From contig JAGQDJ010000149.1 in NCBI GenBank assembly GCA_022885665.1, positions 62,001 through 126,000 of the forward strand: a stretch of DNA of 64,000 bases, read 5' to 3'. This stretch comes from Triops longicaudatus. Lineage: Eukaryota; Arthropoda; Branchiopoda; Notostraca; Triopsidae. The notes under the pieces are model-generated. The model saw only the letters and a list, made by a program, of their open reading frames with translations, ran no database searches and was not told the DNA's origin. Positions 1-12,422 of the stretch are shown here, piece after piece. The translations under genes were made by a program, and so were the position numbers. Numbering within the stretch: position 1 is the stretch's first letter; each line of letters begins with the position of its first letter.

Positions 1-934
1 TGTATAGGATGCTAAATGCAACTTCTGCCCATGACCCGACCCGGGTACGTGTCTTGATTGCCCTATTGTACTCCCGACTAGTAGAGTGCTTTTCAAGAGC
101 TAAACCAGTATTTAAGTACAGTGCGGGTGCATTCGTTCCAGACTCAACTCCACGAACGTATAAAACTGTGCTGGAATGAAAACACACAAAGGCAAATAAG
201 GACTTTTCCGGGTAAAAGAAAATAGGCTTCGTTTAATCTCGAGCCTCCCTCGGCGCCTCCAAGCGGTGCCCTTTTGACGGAAATCGGCACTCACACGGAA
301 GCTTTATGCTACACGGGAACGCTACATGTGATAGATTCCGTTCTGGGTGACTGCATCCGGTGTAAGACAACGGCCAAACAAAAGCGAGGCCCAGGCAAGC
401 AAATGGTTCTTCGTAAGTTTTTCCTCGAAAGTAAGCTAGGGTCAATAGAGGCGGCACAAGCATAACTGCCATTGTATGTCTTTTAATGTCGCCTTTCTCC
501 CGCTAAAATACAGATTGCGTTTGTTACAAGGCGGGTCTTTGCCGGCGTAACAATTATTTTTTTATAATCTGACACGTATGTTACAATAATATATATGTTG
601 TTATTTTATTAGAATACATTTAGCTTTCTAATATGAATAGGCTAAAAAAAAAACTATTGTACAGCGCGTATGAATTAGTAGAAAAGGATACCATTTTCAG
701 TAATTATTGTCCGCAGAGCAAGACCCATTTTAAGGGTCACTACAGTGACGTTCTCACTGACTCTAGTGTGAATCCTCATTTTAAAGTCAGGTCTTTTCTA
801 TACTTGGGAATTACTCGAGCTCTACTGCAGCCTTACTGCTGACCAGAAAGTGCTTGAAAACAATTCAGATCCATTTCCACGTTAAAGGGCATCACTGTGT
901 GCGCCAGCTCAATTCTGCAGTAGAATTCCAAATC
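1..934. other. non-coding, nothing recognised
   Basis: Only short open frames (under 80 codons) on both strands, none resembling a known family. The sequence becomes AT-rich after about 540. The right part (from about 850) may hold a badly decayed extension of the hAT copy that follows, but the match is too weak to draw a boundary. Confidence 0.5.
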
Positions 935-1429
935 CTGCAACCAGTGTCGTAAGAGAGTAGCAGATGTAGGTAAAATTTATACCAGCTGGACGGCTACCTT
1001 TAAATTTTATGTTGGCATAGATAAACTCCAGTGAGATTCGTGGTTTTCCAGGTGGTTGCCGTAAGAATCGAATGTTATAGTCGGCAGCCAAGGGTGAGCT
1101 TCACTTATTTTGTTGTAAAATTATCATGATAATGCATTCGGTAAGCTTATGGTTAGGAAACTGACATTTAAATAATACCACATTCAGAGTTTCCTAACAG
1201 AATCTGCAGCGAAATCCTCTGCAAAGCACTGCACAATCAGGAGCACGAAAATCTTTACCGAGCAAACCACACAAGTCTAATTAAGCCTCTTGAGATTGAC
1301 TGGCCTTCATTAGGAGGTAAAAAAGTCTATGTGTTGTGTGTGTATGTGTTTCGTCCATGTGTTGGTGGGCCGGGCAAAAGTCCTTCGGAGGCCGGACCCG
1401 GCCCTTGGGCCGCAGTTTAGACATCCCTG
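935..1429 (-). mobile_element. decayed hAT-type element, copy A (one terminus)
   Basis: Diverged copy of the repeat at 12423-13519 (same orientation) and 25463-26259 (opposite). Shared landmarks in order are CGTAAGAG at about 933, CCAGCTGGACGGCT at about 983, CAGTGAGATTC at about 1031, GTAAGAATCGAATGTT at about 1060 and TGACATTTAAAT at about 1162. It ends at 1429 in CAGTTTAGACATCCCTG, the reverse complement of a CAGGGATGTC-type hAT terminus. The GC-rich GCCGGACCCGGCCC before the end is typical of this hAT group. The left terminus is not recognisable, so the copy is truncated or decayed. No coding capacity is seen. Confidence 0.65.
1250..1325 (+). repeat. fragment of long-TIR TA element
   Basis: The words TTTACCGAGCAAACCACA, AGTCTAATTAAGCCTCTTGA and GGCCTTCATTAGG match the terminal inverted repeats of the elements at 11481-12149 and 20582-21325. 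Only one end is present, lying inside the decayed hAT copy, so this is a solo terminus or broken insertion. Confidence 0.55.
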
Positions 1430-1680
1430 CTATACCCAACTTACCTAAAATGCTTCAATCTAAAACAGCTAAACCTAACCTTACGTAACGAAACCTAATT
1501 TCATCTAGTCTAAGCAAATCGAGCACTTTAGACATAGATTTAAAAAAAAAAGAAACTGGTGGGACGCTTTTATCCATAAGTTAGCAATAAGAAAATTGTG
1601 AGAAGTTAAGTTTAGTTACGCTAAATTAGCTTAAACCAAATGAAATGCCATAACGTAACGTTAATTTTGATCAATGGCAG
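1430..1680. repeat. CCTAA-rich degenerate block
   Basis: Repeated words of the type CCTAA, AACCTAACC and CTAAACCTAACC, mixed with AACGTAACG, fill this stretch. The reverse-complement flavour (GTTAGG) recurs at 43160-43360 and 47755-47850. The pattern resembles dispersed telomere-like satellite DNA common in arthropods with TTAGG telomeres. It is degenerate and is not a true telomere. Confidence 0.4.
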
Positions 1681-2156
1681 TTTTTCTCACTGGAAACAAT
1701 CAGAAATGTAAAAATAGGTCGGGGTATGACGGAAAAGTACCAAGAAATCAATTGCTTCAAGTAATTACTTACTAGAAAGATTATCACTGTTAAATTTTTG
1801 ACACTACATCGCTAATTAGAAGATCAAGCGATTAAAAGTTTCACTGTTAAGAATAAGGCTTGTTTAACGTAACAATGAAAGTTATCTAGTTAAGTTTTCC
1901 GTGCTGTTCATGCCAATAAATATATTCAAGTCAACAAAGTAAACGACACTTACGTGCACGATATGATACGCATTTTATGTGTGGTTAATATTAGGATCGT
2001 TCGGCAATATACTCTCAGCACCAAGCAACTATGGCTATGGAAACATTCATTGTTGCCAAATGCCACCTACTTGGCATGCGACCCAAGCGAAAGGGCCCCG
2101 TGCTACGACCAAGTCACATGCGTCGGAGATAATTCTTTCGCGAATACAGTAGAACT

Positions 2157-2471
2157 CCGATTTTGTCACCCTGATTATAGGAACTCACGATTATATCAGC
2201 CGCCTCAGAGAGTGTTTTTCTTCATTAATAATAGGTTTTTACGTTGACGTTTAAGCCATTTAGAGAGTGGAAAGTGTGAGAATCTCTCTTAATAATTTCT
2301 GAAAAGTATAGTTATAGTACAAAACACAATTAATATCTGCCTATTATGCCACTCTATATATATTTTTTTCATTTTTCTAGCGCACTTAATGCGTAAACTT
2401 AATTTTGTCGAATATCCGACTTATCAAATAACCTTTCGTTCCGACCGGTTGAAAAAATTTGAGTTCTACTG
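2157..2471. mobile_element. Tigger/pogo-like MITE
   Basis: Starts CAGTAGAACTCCGATT and ends GAGTTCTACTG, an 11-bp perfect terminal inverted repeat (CAGTAGAACTC). Both ends are flanked by TA (2155-2156 and 2472-2473), the expected target duplication. The subterminal text (ACTCCGATTTTGTCACCCTG, TATCCGACTTATCA) has the feel of Tigger/pogo ends, which carry CAGTAGAACCCCGATTA-type sequence. At 315 bp it has no transposase and is non-autonomous. A 97-codon open frame overlapping its left end is not a gene. Confidence 0.8.
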
Positions 2472-2853
2472 TAAGTCATGGACTACAGAATAGCTCGCTC
2501 AACGTGAAACTTTGGTTGTTGCCGATAAGTATGTCCAGTATCGTACTATTCATGTTCAGTACAGATGGCATAGAGCAATACGTTCATGTTCAATACAAGA
2601 TGGCATGTGTTCTTTCAATACAGAATATTCGTTATAGTTAGAGAGCAATACACTTTGGAACCGATCTTTTCTTGACTTGTTTTTTGTCCTATTGTTGGTC
2701 TTACGTCGACGAATATAAAAATGGAAGATATAAAAATAATCGTTACCATGAACAAAAGTTTCAGATCTGAGCATAATTATTAGATACATAAAATATTTTT
2801 TTTTTTTTTTTGTTCTTCTGCTAGTGAACAGTGATTACTTTTGCTAGTGAACT

Positions 2854-2877
2854 ACTGTCGAACAGTAGTTCGACAGT
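2854..2877. repeat. perfect 10-bp inverted repeat
   Basis: ACTGTCGAAC (2854-2863) and its exact reverse complement GTTCGACAGT (2868-2877) are separated by AGTA. A direct repeat TGCTAGTGAAC (about 2819 and 2842) precedes it. It could form a short cruciform or be a transposon terminus relic. No function is inferred. Confidence 0.6.
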
Positions 2878-3416
2878 GGTTACACCCTACAATTTATGTG
2901 TGTGTAACCCTCAAACCAAAAACCGATTTTCACTTCTATATTCACATACCGCTACTGCTGTCTAATAAACGGTTTTCAGTCTTGTCTTATTAAGTTTGCT
3001 GAATGCATCAATACGTTATCAGGATCAACTACTTATTTTTATTAAGGCAAACTTTTATAGGCGAAAACTGAAGACGATGTGCTTTTTCCTCAAAATAAGT
3101 AATAAAATCAAGAAAACGAAAAATGTACGTTACTGGCATAATTAATACGTACAGTTCTAAAGAAAAACAATAGCTCTTTGTAGAACCCTTGTTACTATTG
3201 TTCTCGTTCCACGAGTAACATGGTACAATGCCTCCTTCTATGAAAAGAAAAAATCTGCAAAATTCTTCCAGACACTATTTTTTCTTTTCGCCTAGTACTG
3301 ACGATTCTTTCGTTAACGTGTGGTAAGGTAACCGGAGCTAACGAGCCGCATATTTTGCATTAGAGACTTTCGCTTTGCATGCAAATCACGGGCTCCTTCG
3401 CCTTCTTGCTTGGTCG

Positions 3417-3455
3417 CCTCTCTCTCTCGCTCTCTCGCTCTTTTTTTTTTCTCTC
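3417..3455 (+). repeat. TC/CT-rich microsatellite and T-run
   Basis: Imperfect (TC)n with CGCTC interruptions followed by ten T residues. Simple low-complexity sequence. Confidence 0.75.
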
Positions 3456-5581
3456 AGTATCGTACAATTTCTGCTTTGATGACCCTAACCATTCCGTTTA
3501 CCAAGACAGGGAGGCAGATAGCACAGTAGCGCTAAACGCACAATAGTACATTACATTACGAACCGGAGAAAAATAGGGCAACTTAAGCAAAACTGCAGAA
3601 GGTAGCTAAAAGTAATCTTTCCTCACAGGAACTGTAATCATCCTCCCATTTTCCAACACCAACACTTATGCTGATATGCCTCTGCTCATGTGATCCCTTT
3701 TGATATCACGCCTACTTCTATGATGGCCGGGGAGGGAAACTCCACTATGGGCAAACTGTAAAGGAGAAACTCGACAATGGCTGAAGCAGGCTATATCCTC
3801 TGCTGTCAAAAGTGTGCTTGGACACTAGCAGGCGGACACATTACGACTCTTGAGGAAGATGGCGATGGGGTGTTAAGAAAGAGACGCCTTTTAGAAGGTT
3901 GTCAAAGTCTCGGGGATCTAATATGTGCTTCCCGTTCATTGGCAAGAGAGAGAAGAGGGTGGGTGAGGCGGTGAACGGCTTTTGAAAACACCCCACCCAC
4001 CCCTTAAACATTTGCATACGCCAAGATGAAGCTGTTTACGAGTGCACACGTTCATGCCTGCAAGTGAGAAGCTTTTCGTCCCTTCTTGCCTGAGGCTTTT
4101 AATTCGCTAATATTTCCTAAGACTAAGGAAAAATGTGGCCAAGGGATGAAATGAACTTTGCGCGCTTTATGCCAGGCCGCACGTCATCAAGACAGAGGAA
4201 AAAATAAAAAAAATGAGCTACGAGCTGGGAAACGAGCTATAAGAGCCGTTGAGCTGGCAAGCAAGAAACCGTAGCTTGTCAGCGAGGAACAGATACTAAT
4301 TAATAGGATTTCTATGATCCATGATCTATCGCATAATAATATCGCATAATAGAAAAAGGATGCCAACCTTTAGCTGGAGTAGTAAGGTTTACTTCCATTA
4401 GTTTACTTGCCCTGTCCTGTTTTCCTCTCTTACTTGTTCTCGTTCAGATAAGCACACCGCGACAAAATTTTACGGCCACTGAATGACAACAGCCGGCTAA
4501 CGTGCTGCTGAGAAGTCTAGCGCTTAACTCGATAAAGAGCGAGTGCATCTCCGTGCAATATTTTATTTTAACGTCTCGTTATCACGAGTAACAACCGTGA
4601 AAAAGTGCGAGAACTATACACAGGAAACACACATACGCAGCACAGAACAAGGCCGTTTAGGCTGAAAGGGCAAGGATACAGAGATATAAAAGATGTTACA
4701 GTACGTAGGATGGGTTTTTCTTTTTAAAGATGAACTTATGTGAATAATGCAATGGTATATAAGACAGAAGGAGAAAAGGTAACGGGAAAGACAAACATGA
4801 TATTCAAGGCTATGGATCGAATGAAATCTGGCAATGACAAGCTTACGTAAGCCTATGCATTAAGTTATTAAGAAGTGAATAAGACGATCAAAGCTTATAT
4901 GGAGGTACGAAGCATGTGTTGCAAAAAAACTATCGACGTGGCTGTGAGCTTAACGAAGCGATTGTGAGTCTAATAGCACTGTGTTGAGGAGCATGCCAGC
5001 AAGTAAAAGGAGAGAACGAACATTGGAAAAAGTGAAGAAGAATATTAAATAAAAAGAAAAAATACTAGGTATACTTTACAACTTCTAATTCCTTGTAGAG
5101 GCATGTTGAATTTTAGTTTTATTTCAGAATAAAACTTATTCTGAGTTGAATTCCTAGCTGTGGTACTAAAGGCGACAGTAGAGATGCCACAACGTCTAAA
5201 GGCATGTTTGCTTGCCACTCTAGTTGTGGCACACATGATCGGAATAATTTCTGATCTCATGAAAAATAAAGTCAAAATTGTTAATAATATGTACCCAATT
5301 CAAGCAGAAAAAAAGTTAACAGAAGAAATAAGAAAAAGGAGAAAATGAAAAATGTCACAGAAAAAAGAACACTGGAAAAAATTAACGTTCAAGCTACGGT
5401 TTACCTTATGAAAGAGTCAGGGAATCGCACTTTGCACGATTCGGGTCATATAGCATAAAATGTTACGACAGTCGCCGTGAATTAGTTGAGACACTTCAGA
5501 GAAATATTTAAGAAAGCCTAACGTTTCAGATAAAAAAAAAGAAATGAAAATAATTAATCAATAAAAAAGTTCATTAGAGCT

Positions 5582-5755
5582 AGGACCGTACCCAGGAATT
5601 TGATTTGGAAGGTGTTTTGGAGGTTTCGTGGGAGGGGGGGGGGATTTCATATGAAATTTTCTTGGATATTTCAGGTTTTCGCTATATCCACATTATAAAA
5701 TAAAACTTGCGGGGGATGGTCGAACCTCTAACCCCCCCCCCCTTGGCTACGGCCT
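5582..5755. mobile_element. G-rich MITE of the GCCGTAgCCAGG family
   Basis: The left end reads AGGACCGTACCCAGGAATTT and the right end CCTTGGCTACGGCCT; their outer parts are imperfect inverted complements (AGGnCCGTAnCC). A long G-run lies inside the left end and a C-run inside the right, with CACATTATAAAATAAAACTT between. Related copies lie near 21960, 31855, 32140, 45870, 48645 and 50512. No coding capacity. The superfamily is not certain. Confidence 0.65.
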
Positions 5756-5968
5756 TGATTAGGGCCATTTTCTTTGGTGAAAAGTAAACTCTACTTTGAC
5801 AATGAGTAATTGAGTTACCAACCAGGTCCTGATTTACCCTGTTTCGCACCCTAGGCCAATGCACAATATTTGCCCCTCCCCTTATTGAAAAAGTCTATTT
5901 AAAATTGTTCCATTTTACATGTACTTTTATTTTGGAAAGATGGGTGTACTTCATAAATCGTCTTACGT

Positions 5969-7046
5969 TAGGGTGACCAAATTTAATGCGACGGAGAAAC
6001 AGGACACCGCGATACCGCAAACACGACACATTTTCTTCCAAAGAATTTTACTTATAACGTGTTTTTCGTCAATTCTATGGAATACGTTGGGTAAACATGG
6101 AGGTAAGTTGTTTTATTGCTGTGACCATAAAAAATAAGAAAAGCCATAGTGCAGCAAAAATGCCTTCAGATATTTACGTTTTTTTTTAAAAAAGCTATTG
6201 AAATGCTAGTTAAGGTCATACAAAAGCATAGGAGGTTTGAAAACACAGTTGAATAGTTTAAAAACTTTTGCGACAGTTAAAAGCTTGTAAACGCGCTAGA
6301 GTTGATTTTTTTCCGAGACGTCTCTATAAATTTGGTAAGATGAGCCAGTTACTTTAGTAAATTATTTTTCGTCAATTAGTATTGGCAACTCTAGCTGCCA
6401 TACATGGTGTTTTTTAGAAGAATTTTCGACGTAAAATTCAGAAAATCGGATGAGCTTTTTGGCTGGTGTTGTTCACAAAGTCAAAGTTGTGTCGAAAGAT
6501 TTCGAAAACAACTACCAGCGGCGCTTCTGAGTCATGAGATTTTCGCAATAACAATTACCCTTCATAAAAAATTTTTAGTGGATGGCATTGAAAGATTTTA
6601 GAGTTTCTTAAATCAAAACTTACAAGAATTTTGAGTTCAACTTTTAAAACGTGCTTTAAATAGGTTTAAACAAAACTTTATTGTCGCAAAAGTATTCTTT
6701 AAATTCCGGAGTTTCATACGCTGAGGGGCCATTAGGAGCCTTATGAAGTTTTGGTAGTAAAACTTGAAGGCTATATTACAAAGTCTGTGAGAAAATTTTA
6801 TGAAGTAGTTTCTTTTGAATAATAATCTTCTGCAAAGATCGCTGAGCTCTTAGAGAAATAAAAAATAAAAGGAGAAACTAAGAAAGTAAATATCTAACAA
6901 GCGAGTCCAAAACTTTAGCAGTCCATCACACATTTTTATTTCCTTCCGAACGGGTCAAAATTACACTTTTGCCAACAAACAGGATGCACAAAAACGGGAA
7001 AAAATCGTGCCTGTCCCGCTTAAACCAGAATATTTTGGGCACCCTA
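5969..7046. mobile_element. hAT-type element with 8-bp target duplication
   Basis: Terminal inverted repeats TAGGGTGACCAAA (start) and TTTTGGGCACCCTA (end) bound a 1078-bp unit. Flanks TCTTACGT (5961-5968) and TCTTAAGT (7047-7054) match at 7 of 8 bases, the duplication length of hAT elements. Subterminal words such as GACGGAGAAACAGGACAC and GTGCCTGTCCCGCTT are also mutually inverted. No transposase frame is recognisable, so it is non-autonomous or eroded. A second copy of the right half lies at about 27830-28377, sharing words such as ACAAAACTTTATTGTCG and TTACAAAGTCTGT. Confidence 0.8.
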
Positions 7047-7054
7047 TCTTAAGT

Positions 7055-8669
7055 AGACCTGCTGGAGTTTCTTTTTGCGCCCTTTAGATAACATAAACTC
7101 TTCAATTGCTTTAAGTTATGTGATATTTCAAACGGAAGAGTTTAGCACATAGCGCGGGTCCCAAATCTCTGCGGAAATACAATATGTTCAAAGAAATTCT
7201 GCTTTTAGTTCGATTTCGTTTGATCATATCAGCAGACTCAGAAAGCCAGGTGGTAAGACATCGTAAGTGTACCGCTCAATTTATTTAACGCAGTTCGATA
7301 TATAATAATGAAAGCTTTTAAGCAACCTTCTCAGAATGCCGCTGAACAATGTGTAAATTTTTAGTTGTCACTTTTCTTTTGCGCCACCGTTACTGCTGCG
7401 CCCTAGGCCAAGACTAGATTGTCTTCGTGGGAAGTCCAGCCCTGTTACCAACTGTGAATATTCGCCGAGCTTCTCAGGGGACTTCAAAACTAACTGGTGA
7501 TTAAAGGGAACTTTTTAAAGGGAAAGTCTAGTTAAAAAGTGTTTTCTTGCACACTAAAACTTAATTTTCGTACTTAAAAAACAAAAAAAGTTATTCGCTT
7601 GGTGAAACGCTAAAAAAATCTGTAAGATGTTTTGAAATGTAGTGAATATAATAATACATAAATTTACTTGAATATCATGCGATGAAACGTTGAACCCTTG
7701 TTAAAATCACTTCAACTGTGTAACATTCACATATACTTCGGTTCGATAGTCCGTAACCTCCAAGGAAAGCAAGAGCATGCGCTACTAAATTGCGTTTTAG
7801 ACTAATAGTAATGGGAGAGCCAAAGACAATAATGAGTTCATTCAAACAAACAAAACAAACAAACAAGGACGAACACTATTTTAAAATTTCAATTCTATCT
7901 GCCAAAAGATCTTCTGAAAAAAAATAAATGTAATCAGTGATTTTTCTTGAAACGTGTTCGTTAGCCAAATAACCAGCGACTTTCGCCTAATTTGGATTAT
8001 GTGCCCAGTGTACAGAAACACATACTTTAAGATTATACGGTACTGTGTGGTTCATATGTCATGCTTACAAAGCTTCTTTGCCTTTTACAGTAGTTTCAGT
8101 TTTAACTTGACCGTTAGATGGTGCAAAAACCAGAACGCAAGCGCTTGGTACACTTCACTCGCGCTCAAAAAAAAAAAAAAAAAGAAAAAAAAAAGACCGC
8201 GCTCGTTGCAGCTCTGTTTGTATAATAGTTAAGATTATAACATAATTAACCTGTGCCCCAAAGCTACGTTGCGTATATATTTTAAAAATTAAATAACTTG
8301 GGGGAAAGTTTACATTACTTACAAGCCCGAGGCAAAAAAACTTACTGTCACATTTTAGGTTTGTAAAACTCCAAAACAGCTCCCGTGACGAAAACTTGTC
8401 TTGATACAAGGTACAGCCGTAAATTTTATGCAAAATTTTCGTAGCATACGCCTGGATAAAACTTTCTTTAATTTTTTTTATGATTGATTAAAACTAGGAT
8501 GACAGTCCACAAGTTCATAATGTCATTTAAATAGCTCAAATAATCGAAATATGATCGTTGTGGAAGTGCAATTGGCGCTGCTATGCTGTTGTTTTACAGG
8601 TTAGAATAACATGGAAAAAGACACTTGATTGAGGCCCTTGGTTAGTTTCGAGTACGACAAAGCCTTACC
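7055..8669. other. non-coding, nothing recognised
   Basis: AT-rich with short open frames and an A-rich tract at 8167-8194. No transposon ends or exons were recognised. Confidence 0.5.
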
Positions 8670-9092
8670 GTGGTGATGCTACGTAATACCAGACGTGCCC
8701 AAAGGGAGGAGTTGCTCTTCGGCTTATATGTGAAGTCAAGCGATATAACAGGAATCTGGCACGTAACGGACCCACATCACATGTTTAACTATGGGAATCA
8801 CTTACCTGGAATGGTATCCTTACAAGTGATTGTCAAAGGATTAGTTGACAGAGGATTGAGATTACCTGCGAGATAAACAGTGAACGAGACTCGATTACTT
8901 AGAGATACTAGCCGAAAAATCCCCCAAGAATTTGAAAACCTCACTGACGTGTTGGAATTTAAGGCTTCTGACGGTTCTTTGTACGGCTTAGCTGCCGTTT
9001 ACTCAGCCATGGTTGTCGCGAGCTTAATGCCCAACTCCAAAGCGTTGAGCGCATTAAGAAAAGCTTGTTTCCGAAATTCGGTTGTGAACTAG
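8670..9092 (+). pseudogene. 141-codon open stretch with one internal stop, unidentified
   Basis: Two back-to-back open frames (68 and 70 codons) lie in the same phase, separated only by one TAA at 8874-8876. Read through, this would be about 141 codons with fairly ordinary amino-acid composition (for example KSSDITGIWHVTDPHHMF and DGSLYGLAAVYSAMV). I do not recognise a family. It could be a decayed transposon gene or chance. No splice sites or promoter were identified around it. Confidence 0.2.
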
Positions 9093-11408
9093 TTGATTGC
9101 TTCTCAATGCATAAAAGGCTTAGCGATAGGTATATTCGCTCTGCCATTAATCGAACCTCGTCTGATTCTCAAAAATTCTCCAGAAATGTTGCCGGTGCTG
9201 TCTGCTGTGCATGGTGATTGACGTCTATTCCACCGTTCTTATTAAGCACATTTATATGAATTTCAAAGCTGTAGGCGTACTTCGCTACGTGTACGTATTC
9301 ATTCATTCGTAACAGTGAGTGAATGCGATCAGCGGTTACTCAAGATTTTGAGTACAACTAACATAGTAGGCGCACTTTTGACCTGCTAGTGTCCATACTG
9401 GGCTCTAGCTTTGCACCCCTTCCTATCTTCTGTGCACTTAGCAAATTAATCAACTGTTTCAAGGACCTTGATTATCAGGCGTGCTTCCTTTTCATGTTGT
9501 CGCTTTAGCGCAATGCTGTTCTCAATAGTTTTGGCCCATAACCCAATATCATCTTTCAGAAAGTCTTCACCACCCAACACAAGTATTTATAATTTATTTT
9601 CAAAATAAAAATAAAGATTAAGAAGGCGGTGTGCCTTGAACAACAAGAGAATCACACGCTAATCGGTTCAGAAAATCGTGGGAAAAAAATATTCAATACT
9701 TTCTCCTAAGTATTCGACAGTAAAGTTTGGATCGGAACAGCTAATACAGATCGGCGAAAATTTTGAAGGAAATTCAATTGTTAAATTTTTTAGAAAACCC
9801 TCATTTTTTTTTTGGGGGGGAGACTAGTCATTTGACTTGACGTCTCGTTTGAGCCGTTTTAAGGCGATTTTTCAAACCGAACAAATTCGAAATTTTTCAG
9901 TGATGAAATTAATTCAGAAATCGTCAAAATCAGAATTGTCTAAATTACTCAGGCGATTAATCCAGAAGTACTGGCAAATTAAAGAGCAAAAAGTAAACTG
10001 ACAGGTACGATTTTTTGTTTTTTAAAAGAATTTAAAATCTTTCCGCAAGCTTTTATTTGCATTAGGTACTGAGTCTCCCAGATCGGCCACTTTAGAGTAA
10101 TGGACAAGAAATATTGAAGAACGCTCTTATAAGCAAACGGAAAAATAATCAAATATATCAGGCAATTACTATTTATAGCAATCAGGAGAACAGCTAATAT
10201 GATTATTTTTTATTATTTTCAATTGATTTTTTATATGAAATTTACATTATAATTTAACATGGGAGCGCGCTCTTTTTGAGACTTGCGAGCGAACGATCGA
10301 ACGAAAATTTGCCATGAGCGTGAGCGCGCTCGGAAAAAAAAGAGCAAGTGGTAGCTCTGCTCATGACTTAGTTGAAGCATAATCGTAGTTTCTAAAATAT
10401 AAAAATAAACACAGAATTTCAATAGGAGAGCGTTTTCACGCCTTAGCTCTGTACTAGCAACTGTGGAGAGACAATCGCAAGTTTGTAATTAAACGACTTG
10501 ATTTATGCTGCGTCTGGGGTCTCCTTGTGACCCGCGTGCATCTAGCATTATGGAACAAGTTCTCTTTTGATCTTCGTCTTGGATCCCAGTCTGCCGACGT
10601 TAACGGGATTGGTAATTTTTATATTAGTTTTAAGCGTCCAATTTATTTGCGCACATTGATACTGTGCGACGGGTAAAACAAAAGGGCCTAAAAGGGTGAA
10701 AAGTTTGAAACACGATAACGTTAAACAATTCTAAGTAGCTTAGCCATGTTATTGTTAGATGCTTTGAACTGGGTTAAATTGAATGTGCCTTGAATAATAG
10801 AAGTATATTTCCCTCTTTCGACACTGCTTCTTTTGTATTGACGAGTATTTCATTCATGTGTAAAGTTACAGTATACTTTAAGATCACCGTTCTTCACATT
10901 ACAGTGTGCACCTGAAGTTTCGTAACGTTACCTCTTTCTTTGGAATGTCAAGAGGCGTTCATGGACAGATTAATTCTCTCGCATTCTATCTAGTTTCTGC
11001 AGCTTCTTCCTTTAGTAAGCCTGTTGTAGTTTTGTCACATTTCCATAAGTAACAGTAACTACAACTGCACATTAACTTGCGTTTGAAAGTATTAACTTAC
11101 TATGTCGCAATCGTTGCATCACAGTAGTTGAAATGAGGTTATAAAACTCATGAATTGCTAACGGAAACAACCAAGAAGCATTGTACGTGAGAAGATAGGC
11201 TTGTACAGTTCCAGCTTGCGAAAGCCATGAAATCGAAGTTCTATAGCACAGTAAGATACGCCTATAAATAAATATAGTTGTGCTTCAACACAAAAACAAT
11301 GGAAATAAAACACAGCGTTCCGGATTGAATCCGGAAGGAAAAATTTTGTTATGTTATCATTTAAACAAAGTTAGTTTTATGTAAACCCGATGTCCAATTA
11401 CAGTTTTA
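9093..11408. other. non-coding, nothing recognised
   Basis: AT-rich intergenic or intronic DNA with only short open frames. A G-run after a T-run sits near 9815. No exon or transposon boundary is supported. Confidence 0.5.
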
Positions 11409-12313
11409 GGGTGCATTTTATCGTGAACTGAAATGATAAACTCGGCTGGACAGTTAGCACAACTGGCGTATTGGCATGTACTGTGGTGAGCAAAATACTC
11501 TACTGGGAAACAGAGGTCTAATCAGGCCTCTGGAGGCTGATTTGCCTTCATTAGGTAGTGAAACGGGTTAAACCAATCAGTTACAAGGTGAAAGGTAGGC
11601 CAGGAAATTTAAAGTTATATAATGTAAAGTGTGTATATAACCCGATTTTGAAAGTGTAGAATATTTGTCTTTGAATATCCTGCAATGTCTTGAGGCCGGT
11701 TTAGCTCTAAGAGTCTCTAAAGCAATCATTATTGAAGTAAAAGGTAGAGTGATAAGTTTGAAAGCGTTTGATTCGTAAGTCGATGTAATGTAAAAGTGAT
11801 ATGATGTAGTAGTATGAATATTGCCAATAAAAAATGCTAGATTATAGCGAAATTGTGCGAAAACATTTTTATTTTTTATGTATAAAAATATTCATAACTA
11901 ATTCCTTGGCAGGAAATAAATCAACAAGAATGTGGATATGTTATAATCTTCTTGAGGATTCAGTAAGTTCTCACGGTTTGTTCGCGAAATGCAAAGCACT
12001 GAATAATTTTAAATTTTCCGGCAAACTTTCACGTTGTAACCAATTGGTATAAGCTCGTCCTTCGCCACTTAATGAAGGTAAATCAGCCTAGAGAGGCCTG
12101 ATTAGACCTCTTGTGCCTTTCCCTGTACAGTTTTTTTCGCTCACCACAGTACAGAACTAGCTCAAAGGTCATTTTGGCGTGAACGCATCGGTTGCGTTGA
12201 GCGCAAATGCCGCTATCCGTTCTATCGTGCTGAGGGAGCACAGCACGACAGAGATAGACATTTACACCCCACCCACTGCTTTTCATGTAAGCAATCCTTT
12301 CAAAATGTACCCC
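11409..12313. mobile_element. MITE 1 of the GGGTGCATTTTATCGTGAACTG family, split by a nested element
   Basis: Starts GGGTGCATTTTATCGTGAAC after a TA (11407-11408). It is interrupted at 11481-12149 and resumes with a segment (12150-12300) matching the inner part of the complete copy at 16533-16846, for example TTTTGGCGTGAACGCATC and CCCCACCCACTGCTTTTC. It ends AAAATGTACCCC before TA (12314-12315). The right portion is shorter than in the intact copy, so an internal deletion is present. The empty-site sequence TTGTACAG of the intact copy shows where the inner element went in. Confidence 0.75.
11481..12149. mobile_element. long-TIR TA element (Tc1/mariner-type, non-autonomous)
   Basis: Left end CTGTGGTGAGCAAAATACTC and right end TTTTTTTCGCTCACCACAG are inverted. 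The similarity continues inward for over 100 bp (AGAGGTCTAATCAGGCCTCT left, AGAGGCCTGATTAGACCTCT right). TA duplications lie at 11479-11480 and 12150-12151. It sits inside MITE 1 at a site that reads GTAC in the undisturbed copy. The centre has a 72-codon open frame with no resemblance to a transposase. A sister copy is at 20582-21325. Confidence 0.8.
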
Positions 12314-12422
12314 TAGGGTGCCTTTTACCTTAAACTGATCCGTTGACCGGTTCTTCTCCTTCTTGACAATAAAATACGCGTTGAACAGCTAGCTCTTCAA
12401 CTTAGAGAAGGCTTGTTTACAT

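Larger units (their letters stand above)
2472..5581. other. non-coding, nothing recognised
   Basis: AT-rich with short open frames only. It holds a T-run near 2800, the inverted repeat at 2854-2877 and a pyrimidine-rich tract near 3420. No exon, RNA gene or transposon terminus could be supported. Confidence 0.5.
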
